This document shows positions 8,241-17,072 of a stretch of DNA of 64,000 bases, piece after piece. Position 1 is the stretch's first letter. Each line of letters begins with the position of its first letter. The DNA lies in contig CAJBYO010000062.1 of NCBI GenBank assembly GCA_903959905.1, forward strand, positions 1 to 64,000, given 5' to 3'. Both the position numbers and the translations under genes were made by a program. A model generated the notes under the pieces. The model saw only the letters and a program-made list of their open reading frames with translations, ran no database searches and was not told the origin of the DNA. The stretch comes from an uncultured Bacteroidales bacterium. Its GTDB lineage: Bacteria; Bacteroidota; Bacteroidia; Bacteroidales; FEN-979.

Positions 8241-8309
8241 TCCGCACCTACGGCGCGGAAATTCCCGCGATTGCTATGGTGCTACCGGGATGGCGCTCCG
8301 ATGGAGCGC
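8241..8309. repeat. REP-like palindromic element
   Basis: Two hairpins lie back to back in the short gap between uvrA and the aldehyde dehydrogenase gene: TCCGC...GCGGA (8241-8259) and GCGCTCC-GAT-GGAGCGC (8293-8309, perfect 7-bp stem). They are GC-rich relative to the surrounding spacer. The layout is that of a dispersed REP/BIME-like intergenic element, but only one copy is visible here. Confidence 0.55.
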
Positions 8310-8322
8310 AGGCATCCCATCA

Positions 8323-11139
8323 TCACATCTTCAAATTCTCCCTCAGATAATACCCTGTATAAGAACCTTTCACCTTCACAAGTTCCTCCGGCGTTCCCTC
8401 AAAAACCACATTCCCTCCTTCATCACCGCCTTCTTTTCCCAGGTCAATCACCCAGTCGGCCGATTTGATCACCTCCTGGTTGTGTTCAATGACCAGGATG
8501 CTGTGCCCGATGGCAATCAGTGATTCGAAGGCGATCAGCAATTTGTGGATGTCATGAACATGAAGGCCGGTGGTAGGTTCGTCAAAGATAAACAGGGTTG
8601 GCTTCTCACTCAAACCCTTGGAAAGGAAAAAGGCGAGTTTAATACGCTGCGCCTCGCCGCCTGAAAGAGTGCTTGATGACTGTCCAAGGCGGATATATCC
8701 CAAACCCACATCCTGCAGCGGTTTCAGCTTGGCCAGGATATGCTTTTCATGGGCCGTTGATTTCTGGTGCTGCTGAAAGAAATCCATGGCCTCATCCACG
8801 GTCATATTGAGGATGTCAACAACTGATTTCTCCCGGTATTTTACGTCAAGAACCTCGTCTTTGAAGCGTTTTCCGTGGCAGCTCTCGCAGGGAAGGAACA
8901 GGTCGGCCATGAACTGCATTTCAATTTTAACCACCCCTTCGCCCTCGCATTCATCGCAGCGGCCCCCGGCGATGTTGAATGAAAAATACCCGGGTTTGTA
9001 ATTTCGGACTCTTGCAAGCGGTTGGTCTGCAAACAGATCGCGTATTTCATCAAAAGCCTTTATGTAAGTTGCCGGGTTGGAACGTGAGGAGCGGCCAATG
9101 GGGTTCTGGTCGACCATCTCGACCGACCCTATTTTTGAATAATCCCCGTCAAGGCGGTCAAACTTGCCTGTTTTCTCTCCGTAACCGCCATGGATCTTTT
9201 TCAGCGCAGGGAACAGTATCCGTTTGATCAGGGAGGTTTTGCCGGAGCCACTTACCCCGGTGATGACGGTGAAAATGTGCAGCGGTATTTTAACATCTAC
9301 ATTTTTAAGGTTGTTTTCACGGGCACCCTTGATTTCAATGAATTCCATCCATTTCCTGCGGCTGCCAGGTATTTCAATTTTGCGGATGTGGTTCAGGTAT
9401 TGGCCGGTAAGGCTTTTAGTGTCGGCACTCAGTGTGCGGAAGTCGCCCTGGAAGACGATTTCGCCTCCATGATGGCCTGCAAGCGGGCCGATATCAACGA
9501 TCTCGTCGGCTGCCCGGATGATCTCTTCATCATGTTCCACCACAATGACGGTATTGCCCAGGTCCCGCAATCTCAGTAAAACCTTTATAAGCCGTTGTGT
9601 GTCCCTCGGGTGAAGCCCTATGCTCGGTTCGTCCAGGATATACATGGATCCAACCAGGTTGCTGCCAAGGGCGGTGGAGAGGTTGATGCGCTGTGACTCG
9701 CCCCCTGAAAGGGATGCAGAAAGCCTGTTCAGGGTAAGGTATCCCAAACCAACGTCGTTCAGCACCTCCAGCCGGTTGTTGATCTCGGTCAGCAGTCTGC
9801 GTGAAACAGTCATCTCATATTCATTGAGGTCAAGTGTCCTGCAAAATTCTGTTAGTTCCGAAATCGGCATCAGCACCAGGTTGCTGATTGATTTCCCGTT
9901 GATTTTCACATAGGAGGCATCTTTACGCAACCGTGTGCCTTTGCATTCCGGGCAAACCGTTTTACCCCGGTACCGCGACATCATGACCCGGTATTGCACC
10001 TTGTAATTCTGACTTTCAACGAAATCAAAAAACTCGTTGAGCCCTTTAAAATGGCTGTTGCCGGTCCAGAGAAGTTCAAGCTGGGCGGGGGAGAGGTCGA
10101 AAACAGGCTTGTGAACAGGGAAGTCAAACTTGTAAGCCTGCATCAGCAGTTCATTCTTCCATTCACTCATCTTCTCGCCGCGCCAGCAGGCAACGGCATC
10201 CTCGTAAATGGACAATCTCTTGTTCGGGATAACCAGGTCTTCATCAATGCCAATCACGCTGCCGAAGCCTTCGCACGCTTTACAGGCACCAAAAGGATTG
10301 TTGAAACTGAAAAGATTTTCCGAAGGTTCTTCAAAAATGAGCCCGTCGGCTTCATACCTGTTTGAATAGGTGAGTCTTTTCTTTTCTGTTCCGGCGATGT
10401 CAACCATGCAGGTGCCATGGCTTTCAAAATAGGCAGTTTGCACTGAGTCGGCAATTCTTCCGGGCAATTCATCGTCGTCATGTACAATAGCAAACCGGTC
10501 AACCAGTACAAACAGTTCCTTTATTTTCTTCTTTTTATGTCCGGCGATTTCATCCAGCCGCAGGATTTCGTTGTCAAACATGACCCTTGTAAAACCCTGT
10601 TGCATGAGCACCGTGCATTTTGATGCCAGGTCGTCATTTTTACCTGAGAAGTCAAGCGGGGCGAAAATGTTGACCTTTGAATTTTCCGGCAGTGTCAGCA
10701 CCTGGTCAACAACACTGGTCACGGTATCCCGTTTCACCAGGTTGCCTGAAACAGGAGAATAGGTCTTCCCGATCCTGGCAAACAAAAGTTTGAGGTATTC
10801 GTATATCTCGGTGGATGTTCCGACTGTTGACCTCGGATTTTGTGTGTTTACCTTTTGTTCAATGGCCACTGCGGGTGAAATGCCTTTGATGTAATCAACT
10901 TCGGGCTTGCTCATTCTCCCGAGGAATTGCCTGGCATATGAACTCAGGCTCTCCACATAACGCCTTTGCCCGTCGGCATACAAAGTGTCAAACGCCAGGG
11001 AAGATTTTCCCGACCCGGATAACCCGGTGATGACGACAAATTTATTCCGGGGAATTGCAAGGCTGATATTCTTAAGATTATTGACCCGTGCGCCTTTGAT
11101 GATGATAAAATCCTTCGGGTCCAGTGTGTCTACATTCAT
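8323..11139 (-). CDS. uvrA: UvrABC excinuclease subunit A
   Basis: A 938-residue DNA-damage recognition ATPase of nucleotide excision repair. It has two ABC ATPase modules: Walker [13 protein letters not shown] (about 39-50) with signature LSGGESQRI, and [12 protein letters not shown] with LSGGEAQRI. Zinc-binding segments include CKACEGFG and CDECEGEG...CESCHGK. Length is normal. A minus-strand -7 box TAATTTTG (11176-11169) lies about 30 bases upstream of the ATG. Confidence 0.97.
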   Translation of the reverse strand: MNVDTLDPKDFIIIKGARVNNLKNISLAIPRNKFVVITGLSGSGKSSLAFDTLYADGQRRYVESLSSYARQFLGRMSKPEVDYIKGISPAVAIEQKVNTQNPRSTVGTSTEIYEYLKLLFARIGKTYSPVSGNLVKRDTVTSVVDQVLTLPENSKVNIFAPLDFSGKNDDLASKCTVLMQQGFTRVMFDNEILRLDEIAGHKKKKIKELFVLVDRFAIVHDDDELPGRIADSVQTAYFESHGTCMVDIAGTEKKRLTYSNRYEADGLIFEEPSENLFSFNNPFGACKACEGFGSVIGIDEDLVIPNKRLSIYEDAVACWRGEKMSEWKNELLMQAYKFDFPVHKPVFDLSPAQLELLWTGNSHFKGLNEFFDFVESQNYKVQYRVMMSRYRGKTVCPECKGTRLRKDASYVKINGKSISNLVLMPISELTEFCRTLDLNEYEMTVSRRLLTEINNRLEVLNDVGLGYLTLNRLSASLSGGESQRINLSTALGSNLVGSMYILDEPSIGLHPRDTQRLIKVLLRLRDLGNTVIVVEHDEEIIRAADEIVDIGPLAGHHGGEIVFQGDFRTLSADTKSLTGQYLNHIRKIEIPGSRRKWMEFIEIKGARENNLKNVDVKIPLHIFTVITGVSGSGKTSLIKRILFPALKKIHGGYGEKTGKFDRLDGDYSKIGSVEMVDQNPIGRSSRSNPATYIKAFDEIRDLFADQPLARVRNYKPGYFSFNIAGGRCDECEGEGVVKIEMQFMADLFLPCESCHGKRFKDEVLDVKYREKSVVDILNMTVDEAMDFFQQHQKSTAHEKHILAKLKPLQDVGLGYIRLGQSSSTLSGGEAQRIKLAFFLSKGLSEKPTLFIFDEPTTGLHVHDIHKLLIAFESLIAIGHSILVIEHNQEVIKSADWVIDLGKEGGDEGGNVVFEGTPEELVKVKGSYTGYYLRENLKM

Positions 11140-11168
11140 TAAATCCTAGCCTCCTGCATATATTTTGG

Positions 11169-11216
11169 CAAAATTAGAAAGAAAACTTGCTTTTTGGATT
11201 TTTTTATTTATTTTTG
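11169..11216. promoter_or_regulatory. Divergent promoters of uvrA and the ECF sigma gene
   Basis: On the minus strand, TAATTTTG (11176-11169) serves uvrA. On the plus strand, TTG (11187-11189), 19 bases, then TATTTTTG (11209-11216) is a near-consensus Bacteroidota promoter reading into the sigma factor gene. The predicted plus-strand start is near 11220. Confidence 0.7.
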
Positions 11217-11219
11217 CTG

Positions 11220-11345
11220 CAACCAAATACGTGAAAATCCCGTATCTGGAATAAACCAGCGCAGCTCCGAACCTTCTGCGCATAACCATAGGAGGGACAC
11301 TATCGACTTGACTTCTACTCTTTTTAATTAACAAAAGGAGGTCCC
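11220..11345 (+). promoter_or_regulatory. Structured 5' leader of the ECF sigma gene
   Basis: About 125 bases separate the predicted transcription start from the ATG. Two consecutive hairpins can form: CCAAATACG-N9-CGTATCTGG (11223-11249, one mismatch) and GCGCAG-N11-CTGCGC (11259-11281). Two AGGAGG sequences follow, near 11291 and 11336; only the second is correctly placed for the annotated ATG. This could be a regulatory leader controlling translation; no known riboswitch class is recognised. Confidence 0.45.
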
Positions 11346-11930
11346 ATGCAAGCTCATGTCATTAGTGATCAGGAGTTAATCAGTAAATATCTTGCCGGTC
11401 AAGAATCTGCCCTTGAGAAATTAATCCGTCGTCACAAGAGCCGCGTTTTCGCTTATATCCTTATGGTAGTAAAGGATAAGGAACTGGCTGAGGATTTGTT
11501 TCAGGATACATTTATCAAAGTAATCAATACATTCCGTTCAGGACAATATAAGGAGGAAGGCAAATTCATCCAGTGGGTGATGCGGATTGCCCATAACCTC
11601 ATCATTGATTTTTTCCGCAAGGCAAAGAGAATCCCGATCGTTGAGAACAGCGACGACTACGATATCTTTGACAAGGTGAGGATCCCCGTTGAATCAGTGG
11701 AAGACCAGCTGATTACCGAGCAGATCCACCGCGATGTTAAAAAGCTGATCGATTATCTTCCGAAGGAACAGAAGGAAGTTCTCGTGATGCGGCATTACGG
11801 AGATATGAGTTTCAAAGACATCGCTGAAGTCACCAACGTAAGCATCAACACCGCCCTGGGAAGGATGCGCTATGCGCTGATAAACCTGAGGAAACTGGTG
11901 AAGGAAAAGGATGTCATCCTTACAGTTTAG
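11346..11930 (+). CDS. ECF-type RNA polymerase sigma factor
   Basis: A 194-residue sigma-70-family protein with only regions 2 and 4. Region 2 spans about residues 21-92 (LAEDLFQDTFIKVINTFR, QWVMRIAHNLIIDFFRK). Region 4 spans about 128-185 (LPKEQKEVLVMRHYGDMSFK, then a helix-turn-helix with TNVSINTALGRMRYAL). No anti-sigma gene is adjacent. The ribosome site AGGAGG is 6 bases before the ATG, which fixes the start. A strong upstream promoter and a structured leader suggest post-transcriptional control. The small 64-residue gene downstream may belong to its regulon, but that is a guess. Confidence 0.9.
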   Translation: MQAHVISDQELISKYLAGQESALEKLIRRHKSRVFAYILMVVKDKELAEDLFQDTFIKVINTFRSGQYKEEGKFIQWVMRIAHNLIIDFFRKAKRIPIVENSDDYDIFDKVRIPVESVEDQLITEQIHRDVKKLIDYLPKEQKEVLVMRHYGDMSFKDIAEVTNVSINTALGRMRYALINLRKLVKEKDVILTV

Positions 11931-11941
11931 GCAACCATGAT

Positions 11942-11969
11942 GTAGAGACGCGGCATGCCGCGTCTCTAC
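11942..11969. repeat. Perfect 28-bp palindrome (dispersed-type)
   Basis: The arm GTAGAGACGCGGCA is followed directly by its exact complement, with no loop. It begins 11 bases after the sigma factor stop and is followed by an A/T-rich stretch (TAAAAATATTTTTC), so it may double as a terminator. A related element, with GGACACGCCA as its arm, is at 13515-13534. Such palindromes occur as dispersed intergenic repeats in environmental genomes. Confidence 0.7.
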
Positions 11970-12007
11970 TAAAAATATTTTTCAACCAATAAAATATTGA
12001 GAAATAA

Positions 12008-12037
12008 TTGCCGTTTTTTAGGTATGAATTACATTTT
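12008..12037 (+). promoter_or_regulatory. Promoter of the small gene at 12055
   Basis: TTG (12008-12010), a 19-base spacer and TACATTTT (12030-12037, seven of eight to TAnnTTTG) lie 17 bases before the ATG. The small gene therefore appears to have its own promoter, separate from the sigma gene. Confidence 0.55.
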
Positions 12038-12054
12038 AAATCAAAATTCGGCCT

Positions 12055-12249
12055 ATGAAGCGAACTGCTACATTTTATTCATTAACCTCATTTCCATACA
12101 CGGTAAATGATTCTTCTGCCGGTAAATGCAGGAGAAGGAAGGTTGTTTCTCCCAGCGAATCGGTGATCCGTAACCTGTTAAACTACTCGAAAGCACTTGC
12201 TGTACTAAAAACGACTGAAACCGGATACATCAACATGGTGATGAACTAA
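12055..12249 (+). CDS. Small basic protein, 64 residues, function unknown
   Basis: I do not recognise the family. The protein has no hydrophobic segment. The middle has a basic cluster (GKCRRRKVV), followed by a helix-prone stretch (SESVIRNLLNYSKALAVLKT). Support for it being real: its own near-consensus promoter at 12008-12037, a start just after it, and a strong rho-independent terminator 3 bases after its stop. It might be a DNA-, RNA- or RNA-polymerase-binding peptide, but that is speculation from charge alone. Confidence 0.65.
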   Translation: MKRTATFYSLTSFPYTVNDSSAGKCRRRKVVSPSESVIRNLLNYSKALAVLKTTETGYINMVMN

Positions 12250-12251
12250 AT

Positions 12252-12280
12252 AAAAAACCCCGTTTTTGACGGGGTTTTTT
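12252..12280. terminator. Bidirectional rho-independent terminator
   Basis: AAAAAACCCCGT, loop TTTTG, then ACGGGGTTTTTT. A perfect stem is flanked by A6 and T6, so it works in both directions, ending the small plus-strand gene and the minus-strand rplS. Confidence 0.93.
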
Positions 12281-12299
12281 TATGGGATCAGGTTTCTTG

Positions 12300-12656
12300 T
12301 TAAATCCGTTCTTCTTTGATACGGGCTTTCTTGCCTTGCAATCCGCGCAGGTAATAGATACGTGCCCTGCGGACAACACCGCGTTTGTTAACCTCAATTT
12401 TGTCAATAAAAGGGGAGGTGCATGGGAAGATACGCTCAACGCCAATATTTCCCGAAATTTTTCTGACGGTAAAGGTTTCGTTCAAACCTTTGCCTGCACG
12501 CTGTAAAACCACGCCCTGGAATGTCTGAATACGTTCTTTGTTTCCTTCCTTGATCTTGTAATGAACCGTAATGGTGTCCCCGGCTTTGAAAGAAGGTAAT
12601 TCATTCTTCTGAATAACTGTCTCTTCGACAAATTTCATTATTTCCGCTTTGTTCAT
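12300..12656 (-). CDS. rplS: 50S ribosomal protein L19
   Basis: A 118-residue large-subunit protein at the 30S-50S interface. Family signatures include [30 protein letters not shown] and [19 protein letters not shown]. Length is normal. Its own -7 box TATATTTG is on the minus strand at 12705-12698, about 40 bases upstream, so it need not depend on trmD. Confidence 0.98.
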   Translation of the reverse strand: MNKAEIMKFVEETVIQKNELPSFKAGDTITVHYKIKEGNKERIQTFQGVVLQRAGKGLNETFTVRKISGNIGVERIFPCTSPFIDKIEVNKRGVVRRARIYYLRGLQGKKARIKEERI

Positions 12657-12697
12657 GGCTTTCGTGTAATTATATCAGTTACGCACTAAAAAGTTTG

Positions 12698-12705
12698 CAA
12701 ATATA
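12698..12705 (-). promoter_or_regulatory. -7 box of rplS
   Basis: TATATTTG read on the minus strand matches TAnnTTTG and places the transcript start about 38 bases before the rplS ATG. No well-spaced -33 TTG is seen. Confidence 0.5.
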
Positions 12706-12757
12706 TGATTTTTTTTGAAACAAAAAGAAGAAGTGGAAAAAAGTAGTGAACAAAAAT

Positions 12758-12792
12758 GTGACAGGTGACGGGTGACGGGTGACAGGTGATGG
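12758..12792. repeat. Heptamer tandem repeat after trmD stop
   Basis: Five consecutive 7-bp units of GTGACRG/GTGATGG. They lie directly 3' of the trmD stop codon (trmD reads leftward and ends at 12795). One of the word-repeat family described in the findings. Confidence 0.85.
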
Positions 12793-12794
12793 GG

Positions 12795-13478
12795 TCAGGG
12801 TTGGTCATTGAGTAAGTTGGGGCGTCGTTGCTTTGTTCGTTCGAGGGCTTGTTCGTATTTCCATTTAACGATTTCACGGTCGTTGCCGGATAAAAGGATG
12901 TCGGGGACTTTGAGTCCGCGGAAGTCGGCCGGGCGGGTGTATGCAGGAGGCGACACCAGGCCGTCCTGGTAGGAGTCCGACAAGGCAGATGTCTCGTCAT
13001 TCAGCACCCCGGGGATTAATCGCACCACGGCGTCGGTAAGCACCACTGCGGCCATTTCACCGCCAGAGAGAACATAGTCGCCGATTGAAATTTCGCGGGT
13101 GATGAAGTTGGTGCGTATCCGCTCATCGATTCCTTTGTAGTGGCCGCAAAGGATCAGCAGGTTTTTTTGAATGGAAAGCTGGTTGGCAATTTTCTGGTTG
13201 AGTGTTTCCCCGTCAGGGCTGAGGTAAATAATTTCATCGTAGGCTGTGCGCGACTTAAGTTCTTCAATACACGTCACTACAGGTTCGATCATCATCACCA
13301 TGCCCGCACCGCCACCGTAAGGATAATCATCAACGTTTTTGTGCTTTGAGGTGGCCCAGTCGCGGATATTATGCAGGTTGATGGTAACAATGCTTTTGTC
13401 CTGTGACCGTTTCAGGATGGAATGGCTGAAAAACCCGGTGAACATTTCAGGGAAAAGGGTGAGGATGTCAATCTGCAT
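12795..13478 (-). CDS. trmD: tRNA (guanine-N1)-methyltransferase
   Basis: A 227-residue SPOUT-fold enzyme that makes m1G37 in tRNAs using SAM. Motifs are [24 protein letters not shown] and [14 protein letters not shown], the deep-trefoil SAM site. [20 protein letters not shown] supplies the catalytic region. Length is usual. In many bacteria trmD sits next to rplS, as here. Confidence 0.97.
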   Translation of the reverse strand: MQIDILTLFPEMFTGFFSHSILKRSQDKSIVTINLHNIRDWATSKHKNVDDYPYGGGAGMVMMIEPVVTCIEELKSRTAYDEIIYLSPDGETLNQKIANQLSIQKNLLILCGHYKGIDERIRTNFITREISIGDYVLSGGEMAAVVLTDAVVRLIPGVLNDETSALSDSYQDGLVSPPAYTRPADFRGLKVPDILLSGNDREIVKWKYEQALERTKQRRPNLLNDQP

Positions 13479-13514
13479 TGTAAATTTTTGAAATTAATAA
13501 TAAACCGGTGAAAT

Positions 13515-13534
13515 GGACACGCCATGGCGTGTCC
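13515..13534. repeat. Perfect 20-bp palindrome (dispersed-type)
   Basis: GGACACGCCA followed directly by its exact complement, flanked by CCCTAC on the right. It lies between trmD and the PhnP-like gene and ends one base before the latter's stop codon (minus strand). It is similar in design to the palindrome at 11942-11969. Confidence 0.65.
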
Positions 13535-14314
13535 CTACACAAATATTTCCAGGCCGTCGTAGGCCAGCTGGATGAAATCCGGTAATTTTTTGTTCACATC
13601 TTCATGCAATCCCACAAAATGGCTCAGATGCGTGAGGTAGGCTGCTTCCGGCTCCAGCTTCTTCAGGATATCCACGGCTTCGCCCACTGAAAAATGTGAG
13701 ACGTGTTTTGAATTCCGCAATGCATTCAGCACGATGACGCGTGACCCCTTTATTTTCTGCAGTTCTTCATCACTGATGAAACTTGCGTCTGTGATGTAGG
13801 TGAAATCCCCGATCCGGAAACCGGTTACAGGCAGTTTCTCATGCAGCACCCTGATGGGTGTGAATTCGACGCCCATGATTGAAAAAGGCTGGTCATCAAT
13901 AGGGTGGACGGTCAGCTGAGGTGCACCAAAATACCGGGATTCTGAGAAAATATAGGGAAATTCAATTCTCACAGCCTCCAGCACTTCGGGTGTGCCGTAA
14001 ATGTCTATCTTTTTGTTCAGAACATAGTTAAATGCCCGGATATCATCCAGCCCGGCAATATGATCACGGTGTTCATGGGTGAAAATGACCGCATCCAGGT
14101 TCATCACTTTATTCTGCAGCATCTGGTGGCGGAAATCAGGCCCGCAGTCAATGACGAAAGTCCGGCCGTTGATTTCAAGCATGGCCGATGTCCTGTTGCG
14201 TTTATCGCGCGGGTCGGAAGAAACGCACACCGGGCAATCACAGGTTATGACCGGAACCCCGATGGAGGTTCCTGTACCGAGGAAGGTGACTTTTAACGGT
14301 AGGTTGTTTGTCAT
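13535..14314 (-). CDS. PhnP-like metallo-beta-lactamase-fold hydrolase
   Basis: A 259-residue metallohydrolase. FLGTGTSIGVPV begins the fold. CDCPVC (about residues 25-30) is the structural zinc knuckle seen in PhnP-type proteins. THEHRDHIAGLDDIR is the metal-binding motif, with further ligands in CGPDFRHQ, TDASF and LTHLSH. PhnP is a phosphoribosyl 1,2-cyclic phosphate phosphodiesterase; no phosphonate genes are nearby, so the substrate here is likely another cyclic phosphodiester. The gap to ribF is 5 bases, so they are probably co-transcribed. Confidence 0.82.
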   Translation of the reverse strand: MTNNLPLKVTFLGTGTSIGVPVITCDCPVCVSSDPRDKRNRTSAMLEINGRTFVIDCGPDFRHQMLQNKVMNLDAVIFTHEHRDHIAGLDDIRAFNYVLNKKIDIYGTPEVLEAVRIEFPYIFSESRYFGAPQLTVHPIDDQPFSIMGVEFTPIRVLHEKLPVTGFRIGDFTYITDASFISDEELQKIKGSRVIVLNALRNSKHVSHFSVGEAVDILKKLEPEAAYLTHLSHFVGLHEDVNKKLPDFIQLAYDGLEIFV

Positions 14315-14319
14315 TTCAA

Positions 14320-15249
14320 TCAGAAAATAAGTTCGTCAACCTGGTTCTTGTCAATGGTTAGCTGTTTCTTTAATTCATCGGTAGTGGCAAGGACCCGTTC
14401 CTCGCGGATCCGTTTGTGAAACATCAGGGTGCCGATCTCGCCTTCAATGCTCCCGTAGCTCTCAAGAAGATGAACTTCCACCAATGTTTCCAGTGGATTT
14501 TCAACATTTTTCCGTATAAAACACATGGCCCGTGAAAAGATGTCATCACCCACGACCGTAACCGCATAAACGCCACTGGGAGGGACGAGTTTGCTGTCTT
14601 CTTCTATCTGCAGGGTATAACATGGGAAACCGATTTCTTCCAGCACAGGGCTGCTTTTACTGAGCAGGCCCATCATGATGTACTGATGGTCAAGGTAGGC
14701 ATTTGCTTTCTGGATCGACCCGTCGAGTATCGCCTTCCGGATCTTTGTCGAGCTCACCGACTCGTTCTGGATATCCTGCTCGGGGATCTCTTCAACCTGG
14801 AACCCGCTGTTTTGTCCGAGTTTTCGGAGTTCTACATAGTCACCTTCCCGGTTATGCCCGAAATGGTGGTTAAAGCCGACAACGATCATCCTGGAATGCA
14901 GTTTGCTCAGGAGAATATTCCTCACGAAATCAATAGAGGTGATTTTTGAGAATTCCAGTGTGAATTCAACAATGATCAGGTTGTCAAGTCCTGCTTTTTG
15001 AAGCAGGTTTATCTTTTCCCGCTGGGTATTTATTAAAAACAGTTCTTTTCCGGAGGTTTCGGGATACAGAACCTTTCTGGGGTGGGGGTGGAAGGTGATG
15101 AGCACCGTTTCGCCGCCAATTTCAGCTGCCAGTTTCCTCAGTCGCTGAAGAATCAGCTTGTGCCCGATATGAACCCCATCAAAAGAACCCGTGGTGACAA
15201 CCGCATTGCGGATCTCACCAACGTGGTCAAAATCGTAAAAAATTTTCAC
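14320..15249 (-). CDS. ribF: Bifunctional riboflavin kinase / FAD synthetase
   Basis: A 309-residue enzyme making FMN and FAD from riboflavin. The N-terminal adenylyltransferase half has TGSFDGVHIGHKLIL and GFNHHFGHNREGD. The C-terminal kinase half is around GFPCYTLQIEEDSKLVPPSG. It is the next gene after rex in the same direction (10-base gap). FMN is a cofactor of the HydB subunits encoded upstream, so co-expression would make sense, though ribF is also a general housekeeping gene. Confidence 0.93.
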   Translation of the reverse strand: MKIFYDFDHVGEIRNAVVTTGSFDGVHIGHKLILQRLRKLAAEIGGETVLITFHPHPRKVLYPETSGKELFLINTQREKINLLQKAGLDNLIIVEFTLEFSKITSIDFVRNILLSKLHSRMIVVGFNHHFGHNREGDYVELRKLGQNSGFQVEEIPEQDIQNESVSSTKIRKAILDGSIQKANAYLDHQYIMMGLLSKSSPVLEEIGFPCYTLQIEEDSKLVPPSGVYAVTVVGDDIFSRAMCFIRKNVENPLETLVEVHLLESYGSIEGEIGTLMFHKRIREERVLATTDELKKQLTIDKNQVDELIF

Positions 15250-15259
15250 TTAGTGCTTG

Positions 15260-15901
15260 CTACTTAAACCGTTCATCATTCTTTTTTGCAAAGAAAGCGA
15301 CCTTTTCCAGCGATGTGATCATGTCATATTCCTCCAGGTAAACAAACGGGGGAACGTTCAGTGGTTTGGGCGTGAAATTAAGGATCCCCTTGATCCCTGC
15401 AAGGACCATTGTTTCTGCTATTTCCGGGGCCTGTTCGGAAGGGACGGCGATGATGCCGATCGAGATGTTGTTCTGCTTTATGATATCTGCCAGCTGGCTG
15501 ATATGGTGGCACGCAACACCGTCATAAACCCGGTTTATTTTTTCGGGATTGACATCAAAAGCTGCGATGATGGCAAGTTTTGACCGTTTTCCCTTAAAGT
15601 AGCTGATGATTGCTTTCCCGAGATTACCCAGTCCGACAACAGCAACACGCTGACCCCGGTCCGAATCAATTATCTTGCCGATCAGCTCTATCAATTCCTT
15701 GATATCGTATCCCTTACGCAGGTTGCCGGAATAACCTATCAGCATCAGGTCGCGCCGAACCTGCACCGGGGTAATATGAAGCATCTGTGCAATTTCATGA
15801 GAAAACACATGGGTTTTCTCTTTTGACAGGATCATAAGCAATGCACGGCGATACTGGCTAAGCCGCTCAACCGTTTTGTGTGGTAAGTTTTTTATGAACA
15901 T
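15260..15901 (-). CDS. rex: Redox-sensing transcriptional repressor Rex
   Basis: A 213-residue homodimeric repressor that binds DNA when NADH/NAD+ is low and is released by NADH. The N-terminal winged helix (about 1-80) includes HEIAQMLHITPVQVRRDLMLIG, which reads the operator. The Rossmann domain has VGLGNLGKAIISY, then AAFDVNPEKIN and IAVPSEQAPEIAE; a C-terminal swapped helix follows. The ATG overlaps the stop of the upstream REC-kinase (ATGTTCATAA), which implies translational coupling. Operators fitting TTGTGAA-N4-TTMACAA are found before all three hydrogenase operons (23815, 31840-31874, 39330), making rex the likely local regulator. Confidence 0.96.
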   Translation of the reverse strand: MFIKNLPHKTVERLSQYRRALLMILSKEKTHVFSHEIAQMLHITPVQVRRDLMLIGYSGNLRKGYDIKELIELIGKIIDSDRGQRVAVVGLGNLGKAIISYFKGKRSKLAIIAAFDVNPEKINRVYDGVACHHISQLADIIKQNNISIGIIAVPSEQAPEIAETMVLAGIKGILNFTPKPLNVPPFVYLEEYDMITSLEKVAFFAKKNDERFK

Positions 15902-17043
15902 GGTTTATCAATTGGAAGTCTGACATTGAATATACTACCCTGGTCCGGAACACTGCTGACTTCGATTTTCCCTGCATTGTTTTCAATCAGTTTTTTAACG
16001 ATGGAAAGTCCAAGCCCGCTTCCGGTTATATTTTTGGTTTTATCATTTTTTATGCGAACAAAGTCATCAAAGATACTATCAATTTCCAATGGTGTCATAC
16101 CGATACCGGTATCCACCACGCAGATATTCATGCAACCGTCCTGCTGTTCAATGGTGAAATCAACAGTTCCGCCGTCTTTATTGTATTTTATCGCATTGGA
16201 GATGAGGTTGTTGAAAATTATTTCCATCTCTTCGGCATCGGCCTGCATAAAAACGGGTCCGTTGTGATGCAGATTGAGTTTAACATCCCGCTGGATGGCA
16301 TAGGGGCGCATGGTATCCATGGCTGTACGGGCAACCGCTGAGAGGTCAGTTGCCGCGATGTTCCGTTTGGCTTTCCCTGATTCAACCCTGGTCAGGTCCA
16401 GTAGATCCAGGATCAGGCTGCGCATACCCTTTATCCGGTCAAGTGACCGGTTGATCATCACATCGTAGTCCTCAATTTTACTGCCATTCTGCCTTTCCTG
16501 TATCATCTTCAGGTAGCCTTCTATTGCATTAAGCGGGGCCTTGAGCTCGTGGGAAAGGACTGAAAGGAAAGTAAACCTGATCTGCTTGCCGGAATCCTGC
16601 AGTTTATTGGTCATCTTCTTGAGGAATACACGCTTTGTGATATTCTCAATGGATGACTTAAGCTCCTGTGGTGTAAAAGGTTTCGGGATAAAGTCATAAG
16701 CACCATCGCTGGTGGCTTTAACAGCCAGTTCAAGTGAAGCGTAAGATGTGATCATGACCACAATGATGCTTTTCTGTTTCTTCTTAATATATTCCAGAAC
16801 CTCAATCCCCTGAATGCCTGGCAGTTTGTTGTCGAGCAACAGAATGTCAGGTTGGTTTGTCTCAATGATTTCAATGCCAATTTCACCGGTAGGCGCTTCT
16901 ATGACTTCAAAATCAAAGGCTTCATCCATAAATGGATAGTCTACCCTGAAGTTTCGCAGTATTCTTGAAATACCACTTCTGATGCCGGGTTCATCATCAA
17001 CCACGAGTATTTTGAGTGTTGACATAGCTGTTTTACGGTTCAA
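15892..17043 (-). CDS. Response regulator-histidine kinase hybrid (REC-HisKA-HATPase)
   Basis: A 383-residue soluble signalling protein. The receiver domain (about 8-135) has VVDDEPG, phospho-acceptor Asp71 in LLLDNKLPG, and the Lys in PKPFTP. The HisKA domain has SHELKAPLNA with His165. The HATPase domain has NNLISNAIKYNKDGG, DTGIGM and GSGLGLSIV. There is no membrane segment and no DNA-binding domain. It lies between a REC-only gene and rex in the operon downstream of the hydrogenase-kinase fusion. It probably takes phosphate from, or competes with, that kinase and passes it to an unlinked regulator. ATG at 17043 or 17025 could be the start. Confidence 0.9.
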   Translation of the reverse strand: MNRKTAMSTLKILVVDDEPGIRSGISRILRNFRVDYPFMDEAFDFEVIEAPTGEIGIEIIETNQPDILLLDNKLPGIQGIEVLEYIKKKQKSIIVVMITSYASLELAVKATSDGAYDFIPKPFTPQELKSSIENITKRVFLKKMTNKLQDSGKQIRFTFLSVLSHELKAPLNAIEGYLKMIQERQNGSKIEDYDVMINRSLDRIKGMRSLILDLLDLTRVESGKAKRNIAATDLSAVARTAMDTMRPYAIQRDVKLNLHHNGPVFMQADAEEMEIIFNNLISNAIKYNKDGGTVDFTIEQQDGCMNICVVDTGIGMTPLEIDSIFDDFVRIKNDKTKNITGSGLGLSIVKKLIENNAGKIEVSSVPDQGSIFNVRLPIDKPCS

Positions 17044-17072
17044 AAATAAGCCGAATATCTAATACAATTACA

